64,000 nucleotides of DNA from CBFHMJ01 sp965656875 (lineage in GTDB: Bacteria; Pseudomonadota; Gammaproteobacteria; Enterobacterales; Alteromonadaceae): positions 1 through 64,000 of the forward strand of contig CBFHMJ010000032.1 in NCBI GenBank assembly GCA_965656875.1. Direction: 5' to 3'. The stretch's first letter is position 1, and each line of letters begins with the position of its first letter. A model generated the notes under the pieces. The model was not told the origin of the DNA. It worked only from the letters and a program-made list of their open reading frames with translations, and did not search any database. Shown here in pieces: positions 24,581-34,672 of the stretch. The position numbers were made by a program, and so were the translations under genes.

Positions 24581-25741
24581 ATGAATAAAACGAAACAACT
24601 ATACCTTCGAGCAGGTTTTGTCGCTGCAACTATGACTGCCAGTGCTGCAAATGCTGCTCCTTTTCCCACCGAGTTTGATTATGGTGGTTACATCAAAGTA
24701 GACACGATCATGAGTGATTACTCTGATGGCAGCGTCGCTTCCGGTAGTATCGGGCGAGATTTCTATGTCCCGGCTACGATCCCTGTTGGCGGTGAAAGTG
24801 AGAGCATGCAGTTTGATATGCATGCAAGACAGTCTCGATTCTTCTTCACGACATCGACGGATGTAGGAAATGGCGAGAAGATTGGCTCTCGTCTTGAACT
24901 GGATTTTATCGTTACACCTAATGGTAACGAGCGAATCAGTAACTCTTACACACCACGAATTCGTCATGGTTATATCACTTACGATGGTTTCTTGTTTGGT
25001 CAGACATGGACAACCTTTATGGATGTCGGTGCATTGCCTGAAAGCCTTGATTTCATTGGTTCAACAGACGGCACGATTTTCATTCGTCAGACAATGGTCC
25101 GTTACACCTATGGCGGCTTCCAGGTCGCGATTGAAAATCCTGAGACAACCGTGACGCCATTTGGTGGCGGCGCTCGGGTTGTCACCGATGACAATTCCAT
25201 TCCTGATTTGGTGGTTCGCTACAACCACAAACGTGACTGGGGTCATTTGACGGTGTCTGCGATTGCCCGCCAACTAAGCTACGAAGACAACACGCTGAAT
25301 ATTGATGATTCAACGCAGGGCTACGGCGTATCCTTCACTGGTAAAGTTATGTTGGGCGATGATGATGTCAGATTTGCACTGAATGCCGGTTCGGGTCTTG
25401 GTCGATATATCGGCTTGAATACTGCTAACGGTGCTGTGTTGAATGCTGAGAACGAACTGGAAGCGATTGATTCTCTCGGATTCTCTGTCGCGTATCGTCA
25501 TCACTGGAGCAACAAATGGCGCTCAAACGTGATGTATTCGATGTTGAATGTTGATAATGAGACCGATCTGACGGGTACTGGCGTAACCAAAGAAACATCA
25601 AGCTGGAACATCAACTTGCTGTATTCACCGGTTAAAGCATTGACGTTTGGCGCTGAATTCCAGCATGCCAATCGAGAAGTTGAGAATGGTGCCGACGGTG
25701 ATATGAATCGTCTTCAATTCTCAGCGAAATACGCCTTTTAA
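24581..25741 (+). CDS. DcaP-like outer-membrane porin
   Basis: The 386-residue protein starts at ATG 24581 behind GTGAGG. A signal peptide runs to AANA at about residue 27. FDYGGYIKVDTIMSDYSDGS near the mature start, SRFFFTTSTDVGNGEKIGSR, FLFGQTWTTFMDVGALPESL and the terminal aromatic residue (LQFSAKYAF) match the DcaP family of trimeric porins, which take up dicarboxylates and other organic acids. Alternating polar/non-polar strands throughout support a beta-barrel. It is divergent from acs, which fits a role in organic-acid uptake, but the substrate is inferred. Confidence 0.85.
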   Translation: MNKTKQLYLRAGFVAATMTASAANAAPFPTEFDYGGYIKVDTIMSDYSDGSVASGSIGRDFYVPATIPVGGESESMQFDMHARQSRFFFTTSTDVGNGEKIGSRLELDFIVTPNGNERISNSYTPRIRHGYITYDGFLFGQTWTTFMDVGALPESLDFIGSTDGTIFIRQTMVRYTYGGFQVAIENPETTVTPFGGGARVVTDDNSIPDLVVRYNHKRDWGHLTVSAIARQLSYEDNTLNIDDSTQGYGVSFTGKVMLGDDDVRFALNAGSGLGRYIGLNTANGAVLNAENELEAIDSLGFSVAYRHHWSNKWRSNVMYSMLNVDNETDLTGTGVTKETSSWNINLLYSPVKALTFGAEFQHANREVENGADGDMNRLQFSAKYAF

Positions 25742-26001
25742 TTACTTTTTTCCTCTGGCGCTGTTGTTGGCGGTTTACAGGTGTCCGACAACATAGTGTA
25801 AACAACAATTGCTTGTTGGTTTTAAACCTTTGATCTTGGGTTAACACAGGGAAGTGTGTTTTTCTTCACGAATAAAACCTGCCGGGTAAACGTGCGCCAG
25901 TTACACTTTTTCATCTACTTTCCTTCTGTTTGTCCTGTCTGTTTGACTTTCCGCATTTCTTCGCCAACATAGAGGCACCATTTTTCCGGGTGATAAAAAT
26001 A

Positions 26002-27306
26002 ATGAAACCTTCTTTACTTAAAAAAGTTATTCCAGCTTTTCTGACCGCTACACTGGGATTTTCTCTGTCTGCTAATGCGCATGAAGATGTAAGTGATGTT
26101 GATGACCTGGCACGAGAATACGTGCAGTTATCGTTGGCCATGGGGCAGCATGATAAAGCGTTTGTTGATGCGTATTACGGGCCTGAGAAATGGGCAAAGC
26201 AGGCCAGCCAGGAAAAACTGTCACTGGATAAGATTCTGGCAAGAACACAGGCCTTGTTGGTAGCGTTGGAAGGTGTGCATCCACCGAGAGATGCAATGGC
26301 AAGATTACGTATTGAAGGATTGAAGAAGCAAACGATCGCTATGGCATTACGAGCCAAAATGTCGAGCGGTAAAAAAGTCACGTTTGAGCAGCAGACCGGG
26401 CTGCTATATGACTCAATGCCTGCGCAATATGACTTTGAAGAGTTTGACACGGTGCTAGCCGAGATTGAAAAACTGGTGCCGGGCGATGAGCCGCTTTATA
26501 AGCGTATTGAAGCGTTCACATCACGGTTTGAAATTCCAAAAGATAAATTAAGTAAAGTCTTTGAAGCTGCGATTGCTGAATGTAAGCGACGTACAGAGCC
26601 GTATATCGAACTGGCAGATAACGAGCGTTTTACTGTTGAGTATGTCTCAGATAAACCGTGGAGCGGTTATAACTGGTATAAGGGTGATGCCTACAGTGTC
26701 ATTCAGGTAAATACGGATTTTCCGGTTTATATTACCCGTGCAGTCGATTTGGGATGTCATGAAGGATATCCGGGTCATCATGTGTTCAATGCATTGTTAG
26801 AAAAGAATTTATCGAAGAAAAGAGGCTGGGTAGAATTCACTGTCTATCCGTTATTCAGTCCTCAATCTTTGATTGCTGAAGGTAGTGCGAATTACGGCAT
26901 TGAGTTGGCATTTCCAGGGGATGACAAACTCAAATTTGAGAAAGAGGTGTTATTCCCTCTGGCGGGGCTTGATCCGAAAACAGCAGACGATTTGGAAAAG
27001 TTGTCGTCACTGCAAAGTAAACTGGCGTTTGTAAATAATGAAATTGCCCGTCGATATATCAATGGCACTATTACTCGTGAACAGGCTGTTGCTCTGGGCC
27101 AGAAATATCGAATTACGAATAAAGACAAAGCCGATCAGGGCATTCGTTTTATTGAGGCATATGGTGCGTATGTTATCAATTACAACTGGGGTAAAAAGCT
27201 GGTGAAAGATTACATTGAGGGTGACGGTAAACGGACCGAAGCTGAGAAATGGGCGAAGTTTGCGGAGTTGTTGTCATCGCCAGGTATTCCATCAAAATTG
27301 AAATAG
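26002..27306 (+). CDS. Exported DUF885-type zinc metallopeptidase
   Basis: The 434-residue protein starts at ATG 26002; the frame upstream adds 24 residues of poor coding character. The signal peptide ends at about residue 23 (SANA|HE). The zinc site is DLGCHEGYPGHHVFN, in which HExxPGHH is typical of DUF885, with the third ligand expected in LIAEGSANYG. The N-terminal half is helical. Enzymes of this group are thought to be carboxypeptidase-like or oligopeptidase-like, but few have been tested. A terminator at 27325-27358 follows. Confidence 0.8.
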   Translation: MKPSLLKKVIPAFLTATLGFSLSANAHEDVSDVDDLAREYVQLSLAMGQHDKAFVDAYYGPEKWAKQASQEKLSLDKILARTQALLVALEGVHPPRDAMARLRIEGLKKQTIAMALRAKMSSGKKVTFEQQTGLLYDSMPAQYDFEEFDTVLAEIEKLVPGDEPLYKRIEAFTSRFEIPKDKLSKVFEAAIAECKRRTEPYIELADNERFTVEYVSDKPWSGYNWYKGDAYSVIQVNTDFPVYITRAVDLGCHEGYPGHHVFNALLEKNLSKKRGWVEFTVYPLFSPQSLIAEGSANYGIELAFPGDDKLKFEKEVLFPLAGLDPKTADDLEKLSSLQSKLAFVNNEIARRYINGTITREQAVALGQKYRITNKDKADQGIRFIEAYGAYVINYNWGKKLVKDYIEGDGKRTEAEKWAKFAELLSSPGIPSKLK

Positions 27307-27324
27307 TGCTTTGCCAGCACACTG

Positions 27325-27358
27325 AATCGCATGTGAGCTTTGCTCCATGCGATTTTTT
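27325..27358. terminator. Intrinsic terminator after the DUF885 gene
   Basis: AATCGCATG and CATGCGATT enclose an inner GAGC/GCTC stem, and six T follow. Confidence 0.85.
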
Positions 27359-27380
27359 ATTATCTCTATTTATAGTATTC

Positions 27381-28440
27381 CTATTGTTCTGTCAGAACGT
27401 GTTGAATAGCCGTATTTAACGCAGCAACAAATTCGTGCATTTGCTGATGCTGATTCAAATAGCGCTTTGAATAACCGATATGTGCGGATCTCGTATATAA
27501 GTATTCTTTCTCTTCATAACCGGCTGCGATGTTTGCAGAGTCGTCTTCCAATAAACTATTCATGCCAAAGAGAATGGTTTTCCTGTCGTTGATATAGCAA
27601 TCAAGGCGGCCAGTTAAAAGCTTTTCTACATTGGATAGTGAGCTTCTGTTTTCATTAATCATAATCTTTCCCTGTTGAACCGCTTGTTGATATTTCTCCG
27701 TTAAAATCAGATAGCCAGCATTGATACCAATAGTCAGTGGGGGAGCGCCCGGCATTGTGTGATTTAACGAGTGGTTTATGTCAACCCGTTTGTTGCAGAA
27801 CAGAATGACGTGTTCATGACCGACAGGTATTGAATATTAGAGCGTGCTGACCTTTGCAGGTGGATTTTGCAGCAGTTTGTCGCGTGTTTATACAAGGTTT
27901 CAGGTTGCGTCGTGTAGTTATTCTACATAAGCGAGCTGAAACGCAGTAGAAACGGGCGACAAGCGCTGTCCATGCAATCATTTAATTAATGAATGGATTC
28001 GTTTCAATGGCGTTCATGCGGCGTTCCACGGCTTTGATTTAGATAACTAAACCTGCTGCCGTGCGCCTTGCTTGAACACCATTGAACTCGAACAAAACTT
28101 CACCCGAAAAGGTCAGCACGCTCTAGTCAATATAAGGGCGAGATTTATAGTGTTGGTAAGGTGGTGCGATAGCCAGTTCATGTCCGGATTCAATCAGTTT
28201 CAGTCCTCGCTTCCAGGGAATACCCACGATTTCAACGGTATATTTTCCCTGAATTTGACGGACTGCTTTTCGAATGATGTCGACATAGGTTCCTTTTACG
28301 CTGCCGTCTTCGACGAAGGTATAAGGGGGATAGTTGTCGTCGACGAGTATTTTAATGACATCAGGGTCAGGTGCGGCGGCAACGTTTGAGGTGGTCAGGA
28401 TAATCAGAGTGGCTAAGAGACTCTTTGGGCATTTCAACAT
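27381..28440 (-). pseudogene. Solute-binding protein gene (SBP_bac_3 type) split by a 284-bp element
   Basis: The 5' part (28440 down to 28126) encodes a signal peptide, VIKILVDDNYPPYTFVEDGS, KGTYVDIIRKAV and PWKRGLKLIESGHELAIAPP, then RPYID and a stop. The 3' part (27837 down to 27381) continues in the same frame as YSIPVGHEHVILF and TIGINAGYLILTEKY to LTEQ-stop. Together they give about 255 residues, the normal length for periplasmic amino-acid-type binding proteins or their sensor relatives. The two parts are separated by an element with inverted ends at 27840-28123. The gene is therefore inactivated, unless the first part alone has a use. Confidence 0.85.
27840..28123. mobile_element. MITE-like element with terminal inverted repeats and TA flanks
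   Basis: The left end GAGCGTGCTGACCTTT and the right end AAAGGTCAGCACGCTC are perfect 16-base inverted repeats; similarity continues inward (GCAGGTG / CACCCGA). TA lies on both sides (27838-27839 and 28124-28125), which fits an IS630/Tc1-mariner type target duplication. The 284-base body has no coding capacity. The left 32 bases recur at 43476-43507. Confidence 0.85.
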
Positions 28441-28648
28441 GAGGTTTTATTCCACGTCACACGGTCATGAGTGTCGTCAAACGTAATGGTAAGTCTGACG
28501 CCTGTATGACAGATATCGCGATGTCAGGTTATATCAAAGTGATGCTTAAACCCTGGTATAAAAATGGTGATTCATCCAGTAACGGGCATGAAGTTAATCA
28601 TTTTTATACGCGATAAAAACGGAATAGTTCGGATGTTGCTAACCCTGA

Positions 28649-29074
28649 TTAAACAGATTCACCCTGGATTGTTGCAATAATGCGGCGACTACCAGCGCTG
28701 TTTCGATGTTCGCACAAATAGATACCTTGCCATGTGCCAAGATTGAGTGAGCCATTGGTGATTGGAATGGTTAACTCACAACCAATGGTTGAGCTTTTAA
28801 TGTGAGCAGGCATATCGTCATCGCCTTCATAGTCATGTCGGTAATAAGGGGCTCGCTCAGGTACGAAGGTGTTGAAGTGAGATTCCAGATCGATTCGAAC
28901 CGTCGGATCAGCGTTCTCGTTGATGGTTAGCGACGCGGAGGTGTGTTGGATAAACAAATGCAGTAAACCGGTTTTAATTGAATCAATATCCGGAATGTCA
29001 TTAACAATTGTGTCGGTGATGAGGTGGAAACCTCTGGCATAGGGTTTTAACTGAAGTTGTTTTTGAATCCACAT
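28649..29074 (-). CDS. yjbQ: YjbQ/UPF0047 family protein
   Basis: The 141-residue protein has the family pattern: GFHLITDTI, LLHLFIQHTSASLTINENAD with the conserved His and Asn, DLESHFNTFVP, DMPAHIKSSTIGCELTIPI and GTWQGIYLCEHR. YjbQ proteins form trimers; some have a weak thiamine-phosphate synthase activity in vitro, but the physiological role is unsettled. The start is ATG 29074. It is a single gene downstream of nothing obvious, ending about 200 bases from the split binding-protein gene. Confidence 0.9.
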   Translation of the reverse strand: MWIQKQLQLKPYARGFHLITDTIVNDIPDIDSIKTGLLHLFIQHTSASLTINENADPTVRIDLESHFNTFVPERAPYYRHDYEGDDDMPAHIKSSTIGCELTIPITNGSLNLGTWQGIYLCEHRNSAGSRRIIATIQGESV

Positions 29075-29158
29075 GAATCGTTATCGCCTCATAAAATCGT
29101 GGCAAAAATAATGCCCTGGTTTTCAGGAAAATTCACGTTTGTTAGATCTTAAGTATAT

Positions 29159-30136
29159 TTACTCCCAGGCTTTTTTTATGGCCAGTATCTTTTGTTCAAT
29201 GTTCATAAAGGCAGCCACGGCGTCTGGATCGAAATGTGTTCCTGCATCGCGTTGTATGGTTTCAATCGCTTTTTCAACTGGCCAGGCATCTTTGTAGGGG
29301 CGTTTCATCGTGAGTGCGTCGAATACATCTGCGATGGCGACAATACGGGCCGATTCAGGAATATCTCTGCCGGAAATACCTGTTGGGTAGCCAGAACCAT
29401 CCCACTTTTCATGGTGGTAACGAGCGATATCTGCGGCCATTTGAAAAATAGGATTGGAACTTTTACACAGGATGTCATAGCCGATTTGAGAGTGGGTTCT
29501 CATGATGTCCCATTCTTCTGGTGTCAGTTTTCTTGGGGCTTTGAGAATGGCGTCCGGAATCCCTATTTTACCGGTGTCGTGCATCGGAGCTGCCAGTTCC
29601 ATTGTATTAGCATCATGAGCCGACCAGCCGAGAGAGCGGGCGATGGCGGCGGAATAAGCGGCCATTCGCCAGATATGTTTTCCTGTATCGGTATCATTGT
29701 AATGACCGGCTTCACCTAACATTTTGATCGATGCAATCGCGAGGTCTTCGAGATCTTTTGCTTTGACCAGTGAGAGGTGTGTTTGCACGCGACGCAGAAC
29801 AATTGGCCCTGATACGGGCTTTTGAATGTAATCGACTGCGCCGACATCAAAGCCTTTGGCTTCATCGCTTTGTTCGCCCATTGCAGTAACAAAAATGACG
29901 GGAATACTGGCATTGGCAGGATTACTTTTGAGTTGCTGGCAGACTTCATAACCATCCATGTCGGGCATCATGACATCAAGCAAAATTAGATCAGGTCGAT
30001 GTGTATCGACGGCACTCAGGGCTTTACTTCCGTTAGTGGCAAAAATGAGCTGATAATCACTTTTTAAAATTTGTTGCAGTAGTTTCAGGTTATTTGGCTC
30101 ATCATCCACAATCAGAATTTTAAATTGTTCTTTCAT
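29159..30136 (-). CDS. Response regulator with HD-GYP output (c-di-GMP phosphodiesterase)
   Basis: The 325-residue protein joins a receiver domain (residues 1-125: ILIVDDEPNN, the phosphorylatable Asp in DLILLDVMMPDMDGYEV, FVTAMG, YIQKPVSG) to an HD-GYP domain (from about 150: AMHDTGKIGIPDAILKAPR giving HD and the K-I-G-I-P signature, then HSQIGYDIL, ARYHHEKWDGSGYPTGISG with the HHE/GYP part, and RIVAIADVFDAL). The GYP motif is intact, so c-di-GMP hydrolysis is expected. Its ATG overlaps the stop of the hybrid kinase gene (ATGA), showing translational coupling and a direct partnership. Confidence 0.93.
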   Translation of the reverse strand: MKEQFKILIVDDEPNNLKLLQQILKSDYQLIFATNGSKALSAVDTHRPDLILLDVMMPDMDGYEVCQQLKSNPANASIPVIFVTAMGEQSDEAKGFDVGAVDYIQKPVSGPIVLRRVQTHLSLVKAKDLEDLAIASIKMLGEAGHYNDTDTGKHIWRMAAYSAAIARSLGWSAHDANTMELAAPMHDTGKIGIPDAILKAPRKLTPEEWDIMRTHSQIGYDILCKSSNPIFQMAADIARYHHEKWDGSGYPTGISGRDIPESARIVAIADVFDALTMKRPYKDAWPVEKAIETIQRDAGTHFDPDAVAAFMNIEQKILAIKKAWE

Positions 30137-33100
30137 GATGGGTTCTCCAAAGAAATACTGAGTTCGGTTGCCAGCGCGATAACCGCTGTTTTAGCGTCAT
30201 CAAACTCGAAATCATTGATATTTTGTTGAATAACAGCGAGTTTTTCTGCTTCGATGAAACTAGCTAATTCGTCCAGTAAAGGTGCGATACTGTCAGGGTT
30301 TAAGTCATCCAGGGCACTGATCATGTTATTGAACAGTGCTTTACCCGTTTCTGTATCCAGTGTTTGTAAAAGGGCGGATTGTGTTGAGTCTTCCTGTTTA
30401 ATGCTGTTAATCCGACTTACGACATCCTGAATGGCCTGGTGAAGGGTTTGTATGGTGTCGAAAAGTTGAGGTGTGGCTGGGGATTTCAAGGCAAGGTCAA
30501 TGTCATCAGCGAGTTGGGCAACTTCGGTAATACTTAAATTACCGGCGAGTCCTTTCAGGGCGTGTGTGATTTTTCGGGCTTCAAGATGGTTGTCTGACGA
30601 TTGCTTTAACACATCCGTTATTTTTAGCGCATCATTCTGCCTGTCTCTGGCGAAGTTGATGAGTCCATCCAGATAAATATCAGCATCCAGCCAGGTTTTG
30701 ATACCCGTTACATAATCGACCAGAGGTTCAAGTGGAGATAAATCTGTTGAGGTGACTTCTGCACTCAGGTTGGCTTCATGTGCGGTGGCTCTGGTGCCGA
30801 GGTTTTGCGGTACTTGTTGTTCCATGAGTGCCATTAGCTCAGGAAAATTTATGGGCTTACTGGCTACGGCATTCATGCCAACATCGTAACAATCCTGTTT
30901 GTCTTCTTTCATCACACTGGCGGTCAGCGCCACGATGGTGATCGGCTCTTTTACACCAGTCTGAGTTTCCCATTGTCGGATAGCTTTTGTAGCTGCCAGA
31001 CCATCCATTTCAGGCATCTGAATATCCATGAGAATAATGTCATAGTCGGCGTTTTTGATGTCGTTTACTGCTTCAGCGCCATTGATTACCCAATGAACAT
31101 CGTGGCCTTGTTGTTTTAATCGAAGTGTTGCAAGTGAGGCGTTAGCCTCCAGATCTTCAGCCAGCAAAATGTTGAATGCACGGGGGGAGCGATAGTCGGT
31201 TTGAATGAACGATCCATCTTCAAATAAACAGTCGTCTGTTTCGACACCAGCAGGAAGTGCGGCAGTAAAGTGAAATGTTGACCCTTTATTAACTTCACTC
31301 TCTGCCCAGATTTTACCGTGCATCAACTCTACAATTTGCTTACTGATGGTTGTGCCAAGGCCAGTTCCGCCGAAGCGACGATTGGTACTGGCATCCGCTT
31401 GTGTAAAAGCTTCAAACACACCTTTCAGCTGATCGTCGTTCATCCCTATGCCGGTATCAATAACTTTAAAATGGGTCATGGTGACGTCAGTATCCGGTTC
31501 GACGACAACGGTAACGGAGCCAGCTTGAGTGAATTTGATCGCATTACCGACCAGATTCAGAAGTACTTGTCGCAATCTGACCGGGTCGCCAACCACTCTA
31601 TTGGGCAAGTTGGGGCTGATACTGACTTTTAGTATTAAGTCTTTTTCGGCAGCCTTGAACTCCAGCGTTCTTAAAGTATCGGTAATGGCGTTAGGTAAAT
31701 GGAACGTGACATGTTCCAGTGTTACTTTTCCGGCTTCGATTTTGGAGAAATCCAGAATGTCATTGATGATATTTAGCAGGTTTTGCCCGGCATTCAGTAT
31801 GGTGCTTACGTGTTGTCTGGAAGAGTCTGAGAGGTTGGTGTCCTGGAGAACAACTTCGGAAAAGCCGATGACGGCGTTCATCGGGGTGCGAATTTCATGA
31901 CTCATGTTAGCCAGAAAGTTAGCTTTTGCCTGAGCTGCTTCTTCAGCACGATTTTTGGCTGATAATAACTCCCGGCGAGCCGTAATCTGGCGCGTAATAT
32001 CAGAAATAAACGCGACAAACATATGATTGCCGGGGCTGACTTCGGTATGACCGACTGATAACAATGCAGGAAACAGCGTGTTGTCTTTGCGTTTGGCTTC
32101 CAGCTCTCGCCCGACACCAATAATTTTTGCTTTCCCACTTTTAAGATAATTACCGATGAACTGATCATGCGTTGTCGGTGTGATATCCGGGGTAAGAATA
32201 GCCACATTTTTGCCAATGACTTCACTGGCTTTCCAGCCGAACAGTTTTTCAGCGGCAGGGTTGAATAGCTGAATGGTGCCGTAATGGTTGATCGTGATGA
32301 TGGCATCTACCGCTGTATCAACAATGGCATTTATTTCTGATGTTGCCTGATCGACCAGTTCTTTGAGGTTGTCGCGGTGTTTTCTAAGTTCTTCTTCTAC
32401 GTTTTTGCGGATCGTGACATCGCGAACAATCACCATGTGTTCTTTCATGCCATCTTTATCAATGGTGGTGATAGCAAACTCCGCCGGAAAGTGGGTCTGA
32501 TTACTTCGTATAGCGGCAAGTTCAATATTGCGTTGATCCATAACACCTTTAAAAATCTCTTGTTGACCTTTTTCATCAGCGATGAACATATCTGGCATCA
32601 GATTGAACATATTCTGTTTTTTTAGTTGTTCCGGTGAATAGTCAAAGGCGACGCAGGCTGCGCTGTTAAAGCTGGTAATTTTTCCATTTTCATCAATGGT
32701 AAAAATGGGGTCCATTGCTGTTTCAAACAGGCTTGAGAGGCGATTTTTTTCTTCGGTGATTATTTCCTGATCTTCCTCGATTTTATCCAACATACGTTCG
32801 ATGTTTTGTGCAATGACAGATAGCTCGTCTTGCCCGGCGGTATCGAGTTTTATTTTGCGGTTTCCAGGTTTAAAGCGCTTTAGAGTTTCAGCGAGAGTGT
32901 AGGCTCGACTGGCGAACATAAAATGGAAAATAGTGGCGATGATTGTTGAAATCATAATGACGGATAGCGCGTTATACAGGGCCTGACGCCGAAGGCCCGT
33001 TGATGCTTGCTGATAGTAGTAATGAAGGTTAATGCGCTGAGTTAAGAATCCACAACGAGTGGAACGCAAAAAGAGATTGGATTTAGGACAAATACCGATG

Positions 33101-33534
33101 TAACCATCCAGGTAGTCTTTATCCCGGTTAATTGAAATATTGATATTGTGATTTTGAGTGGAATTCTGAATGGTCGTTTCCGGCAAGTCTGGATGAGATT
33201 CTAACCAGGGAGTACCAAAATCCATATGAGAGGTTGAGGCGACAATGCGTCCGTCTTTATTCGCGAAAAAGGTGTAAACCGTGTCTGCGTGAGCACTGAA
33301 TGATGCGACCACTTTTTCGGCTGCTCTTGGTTGCCCATTGCTCAACAATACTTCCAGTGTGCCTTGCATACTGGTGAGATTATTTCTCAGGTTTTGGATG
33401 GCTGTTTTTTCTGCATCACTTTTAGCAATACTTTGACTGATAAACCAACTGGTACCTGTTGCCAGCAATGAAAGGAAGCCAATCAAAAAAGGAATCATGA
33501 CGCGCAATGTCAGCAAGTTAGCCAGCATGAACAT
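30133..33534 (-). CDS. Hybrid sensor histidine kinase with PAS, receiver and Hpt domains
   Basis: The protein of about 1133 residues has two membrane segments (about residues 5-28 and 190-212) flanking a periplasmic sensor, a HAMP region, two PAS domains (FETAMDPIFTIDENGKITSF and VDTAVDAIITINHYGTIQLF), a HisKA domain (FLANMSHEIRTPMNAVIGFS), an ATPase domain (NLVGNAIKFT, DTGIGM, FGGTGLGTTIS), a receiver (LLAEDLEANA, DIILMDIQMPEMDG) and a C-terminal Hpt domain (HALKGLAGNLS). ATG 33534 is preferred to TTG 33546, which abuts the GGAG. It is eight to twenty bases from the binding-protein gene upstream, suggesting that the binding protein supplies the signal. Confidence 0.92.
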   Translation of the reverse strand: MFMLANLLTLRVMIPFLIGFLSLLATGTSWFISQSIAKSDAEKTAIQNLRNNLTSMQGTLEVLLSNGQPRAAEKVVASFSAHADTVYTFFANKDGRIVASTSHMDFGTPWLESHPDLPETTIQNSTQNHNINISINRDKDYLDGYIGICPKSNLFLRSTRCGFLTQRINLHYYYQQASTGLRRQALYNALSVIMISTIIATIFHFMFASRAYTLAETLKRFKPGNRKIKLDTAGQDELSVIAQNIERMLDKIEEDQEIITEEKNRLSSLFETAMDPIFTIDENGKITSFNSAACVAFDYSPEQLKKQNMFNLMPDMFIADEKGQQEIFKGVMDQRNIELAAIRSNQTHFPAEFAITTIDKDGMKEHMVIVRDVTIRKNVEEELRKHRDNLKELVDQATSEINAIVDTAVDAIITINHYGTIQLFNPAAEKLFGWKASEVIGKNVAILTPDITPTTHDQFIGNYLKSGKAKIIGVGRELEAKRKDNTLFPALLSVGHTEVSPGNHMFVAFISDITRQITARRELLSAKNRAEEAAQAKANFLANMSHEIRTPMNAVIGFSEVVLQDTNLSDSSRQHVSTILNAGQNLLNIINDILDFSKIEAGKVTLEHVTFHLPNAITDTLRTLEFKAAEKDLILKVSISPNLPNRVVGDPVRLRQVLLNLVGNAIKFTQAGSVTVVVEPDTDVTMTHFKVIDTGIGMNDDQLKGVFEAFTQADASTNRRFGGTGLGTTISKQIVELMHGKIWAESEVNKGSTFHFTAALPAGVETDDCLFEDGSFIQTDYRSPRAFNILLAEDLEANASLATLRLKQQGHDVHWVINGAEAVNDIKNADYDIILMDIQMPEMDGLAATKAIRQWETQTGVKEPITIVALTASVMKEDKQDCYDVGMNAVASKPINFPELMALMEQQVPQNLGTRATAHEANLSAEVTSTDLSPLEPLVDYVTGIKTWLDADIYLDGLINFARDRQNDALKITDVLKQSSDNHLEARKITHALKGLAGNLSITEVAQLADDIDLALKSPATPQLFDTIQTLHQAIQDVVSRINSIKQEDSTQSALLQTLDTETGKALFNNMISALDDLNPDSIAPLLDELASFIEAEKLAVIQQNINDFEFDDAKTAVIALATELSISLENPS

Positions 33535-33553
33535 AGGTGGTTGCAACTCCGGT

Positions 33554-34507
33554 TTACTGAATAAAGGTACCGTTAACGATTTGGTCAGTATTGGGTTTTT
33601 TCTTCAAAAGTTGGTTTTTCATCATAGTGGTCGTCATTTGATCGATGATTTGCATGAGTGAGCCTGACATTGGGTCCAGCATTTGCCGATTCATTATCCT
33701 GTTAGCCAGCAATAATCCTTCATAACTGGCTTCTACTTCCGATGGTGTAATTTTCAATCGTTTAGCAATGAATGACATGGAATCAGCGCGTTGCGCATCA
33801 ATGAGGGCGACCGCTTTAAACCAACCTTTAGTAAGCGCTCGAATATGGTCATGATTTTGTTTGAGCGCTTGTTCGTGAATCGCGATGACATCGACGATTT
33901 CTCCCGGTATCTGGCGACTGTTAAAAATTTCATGACCATCAGCATTCATCAGTTTCGTTCTGATGGGTTCAAAAGTCACCGCGGCAGATACTTCATCCGA
34001 TTGAAATGCAGCTTCATGTTCTGACGCGTCCAGATGTACAACGATAATGTCGCTGATTTTCATCTTGTTAATTTCAAGTGCGCGAGAAATCACATAAGCG
34101 CCCAACGCACCACTTTCGATGGCGACGCGTTGGTCCTTTAATTCCTGCATCGATTTAATATTCTCTTTGGCGATAATGACATCAGCGCCATCAGATACAT
34201 CGGTTACAAGAATAATTTGAACCGGAATATTTTCCTGTCTGAGTAACAGTACTTCATCCAGGGTTAATGCGGCGGCGTCCAGTGTACCGTTTCTAAATGC
34301 CCGGATAACTTCAGAGGCTGATGGATACTCGATCAAACGAATGTGTTCGGGGGAAAAAAATTGTTGTGACTGAGCCAGATAGAGCGGTTCATAACCTGGC
34401 CAAAGGTTGGTGCCAAGTCTTAATGGTGTGTTGGATTGCTTTTCACAACTGATAAGAAAGAAGGCGAGAACGAGCACAATAACGTGATGTCGAGTTAGAA
34501 AAATCAT
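33554..34507 (-). CDS. Lipoprotein solute-binding protein (SsuA/NMT1-like), likely sensory
   Basis: The roughly 317-residue protein begins with a lipobox (AFFLISC) so it should be anchored in a membrane facing the periplasm. It has LRLGTNLWPGYEPLYLAQSQ, FRNGTLDAAALTLDEVLLL, DGADVIIAKENI and VAIESGALGAYVISRAL, the fold pattern of SsuA/ThiY-type ABC binding proteins. No ABC permease or ATPase gene is near; instead the hybrid kinase follows within 20 bases. A role as the periplasmic ligand sensor for that kinase is therefore likely. ATG 34507 is preferred (GGTG six bases upstream) over GTG 34516. Confidence 0.85.
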   Translation of the reverse strand: MIFLTRHHVIVLVLAFFLISCEKQSNTPLRLGTNLWPGYEPLYLAQSQQFFSPEHIRLIEYPSASEVIRAFRNGTLDAAALTLDEVLLLRQENIPVQIILVTDVSDGADVIIAKENIKSMQELKDQRVAIESGALGAYVISRALEINKMKISDIIVVHLDASEHEAAFQSDEVSAAVTFEPIRTKLMNADGHEIFNSRQIPGEIVDVIAIHEQALKQNHDHIRALTKGWFKAVALIDAQRADSMSFIAKRLKITPSEVEASYEGLLLANRIMNRQMLDPMSGSLMQIIDQMTTTMMKNQLLKKKPNTDQIVNGTFIQ

Positions 34508-34672
34508 GCATTTCACCAGTTACTTGTCTGAAGTTATTGTTTTTGAACGATGATAAAACGAGCAAAACGGGTTTGCTGATAGCATTAAATCGATAGATAT
34601 TCACCGTGTTGGCTTGTTTAAAGGTAGAAGCTAACGAGGAATTTTGCCAATGTTGACGGGGAACAGGGAATG

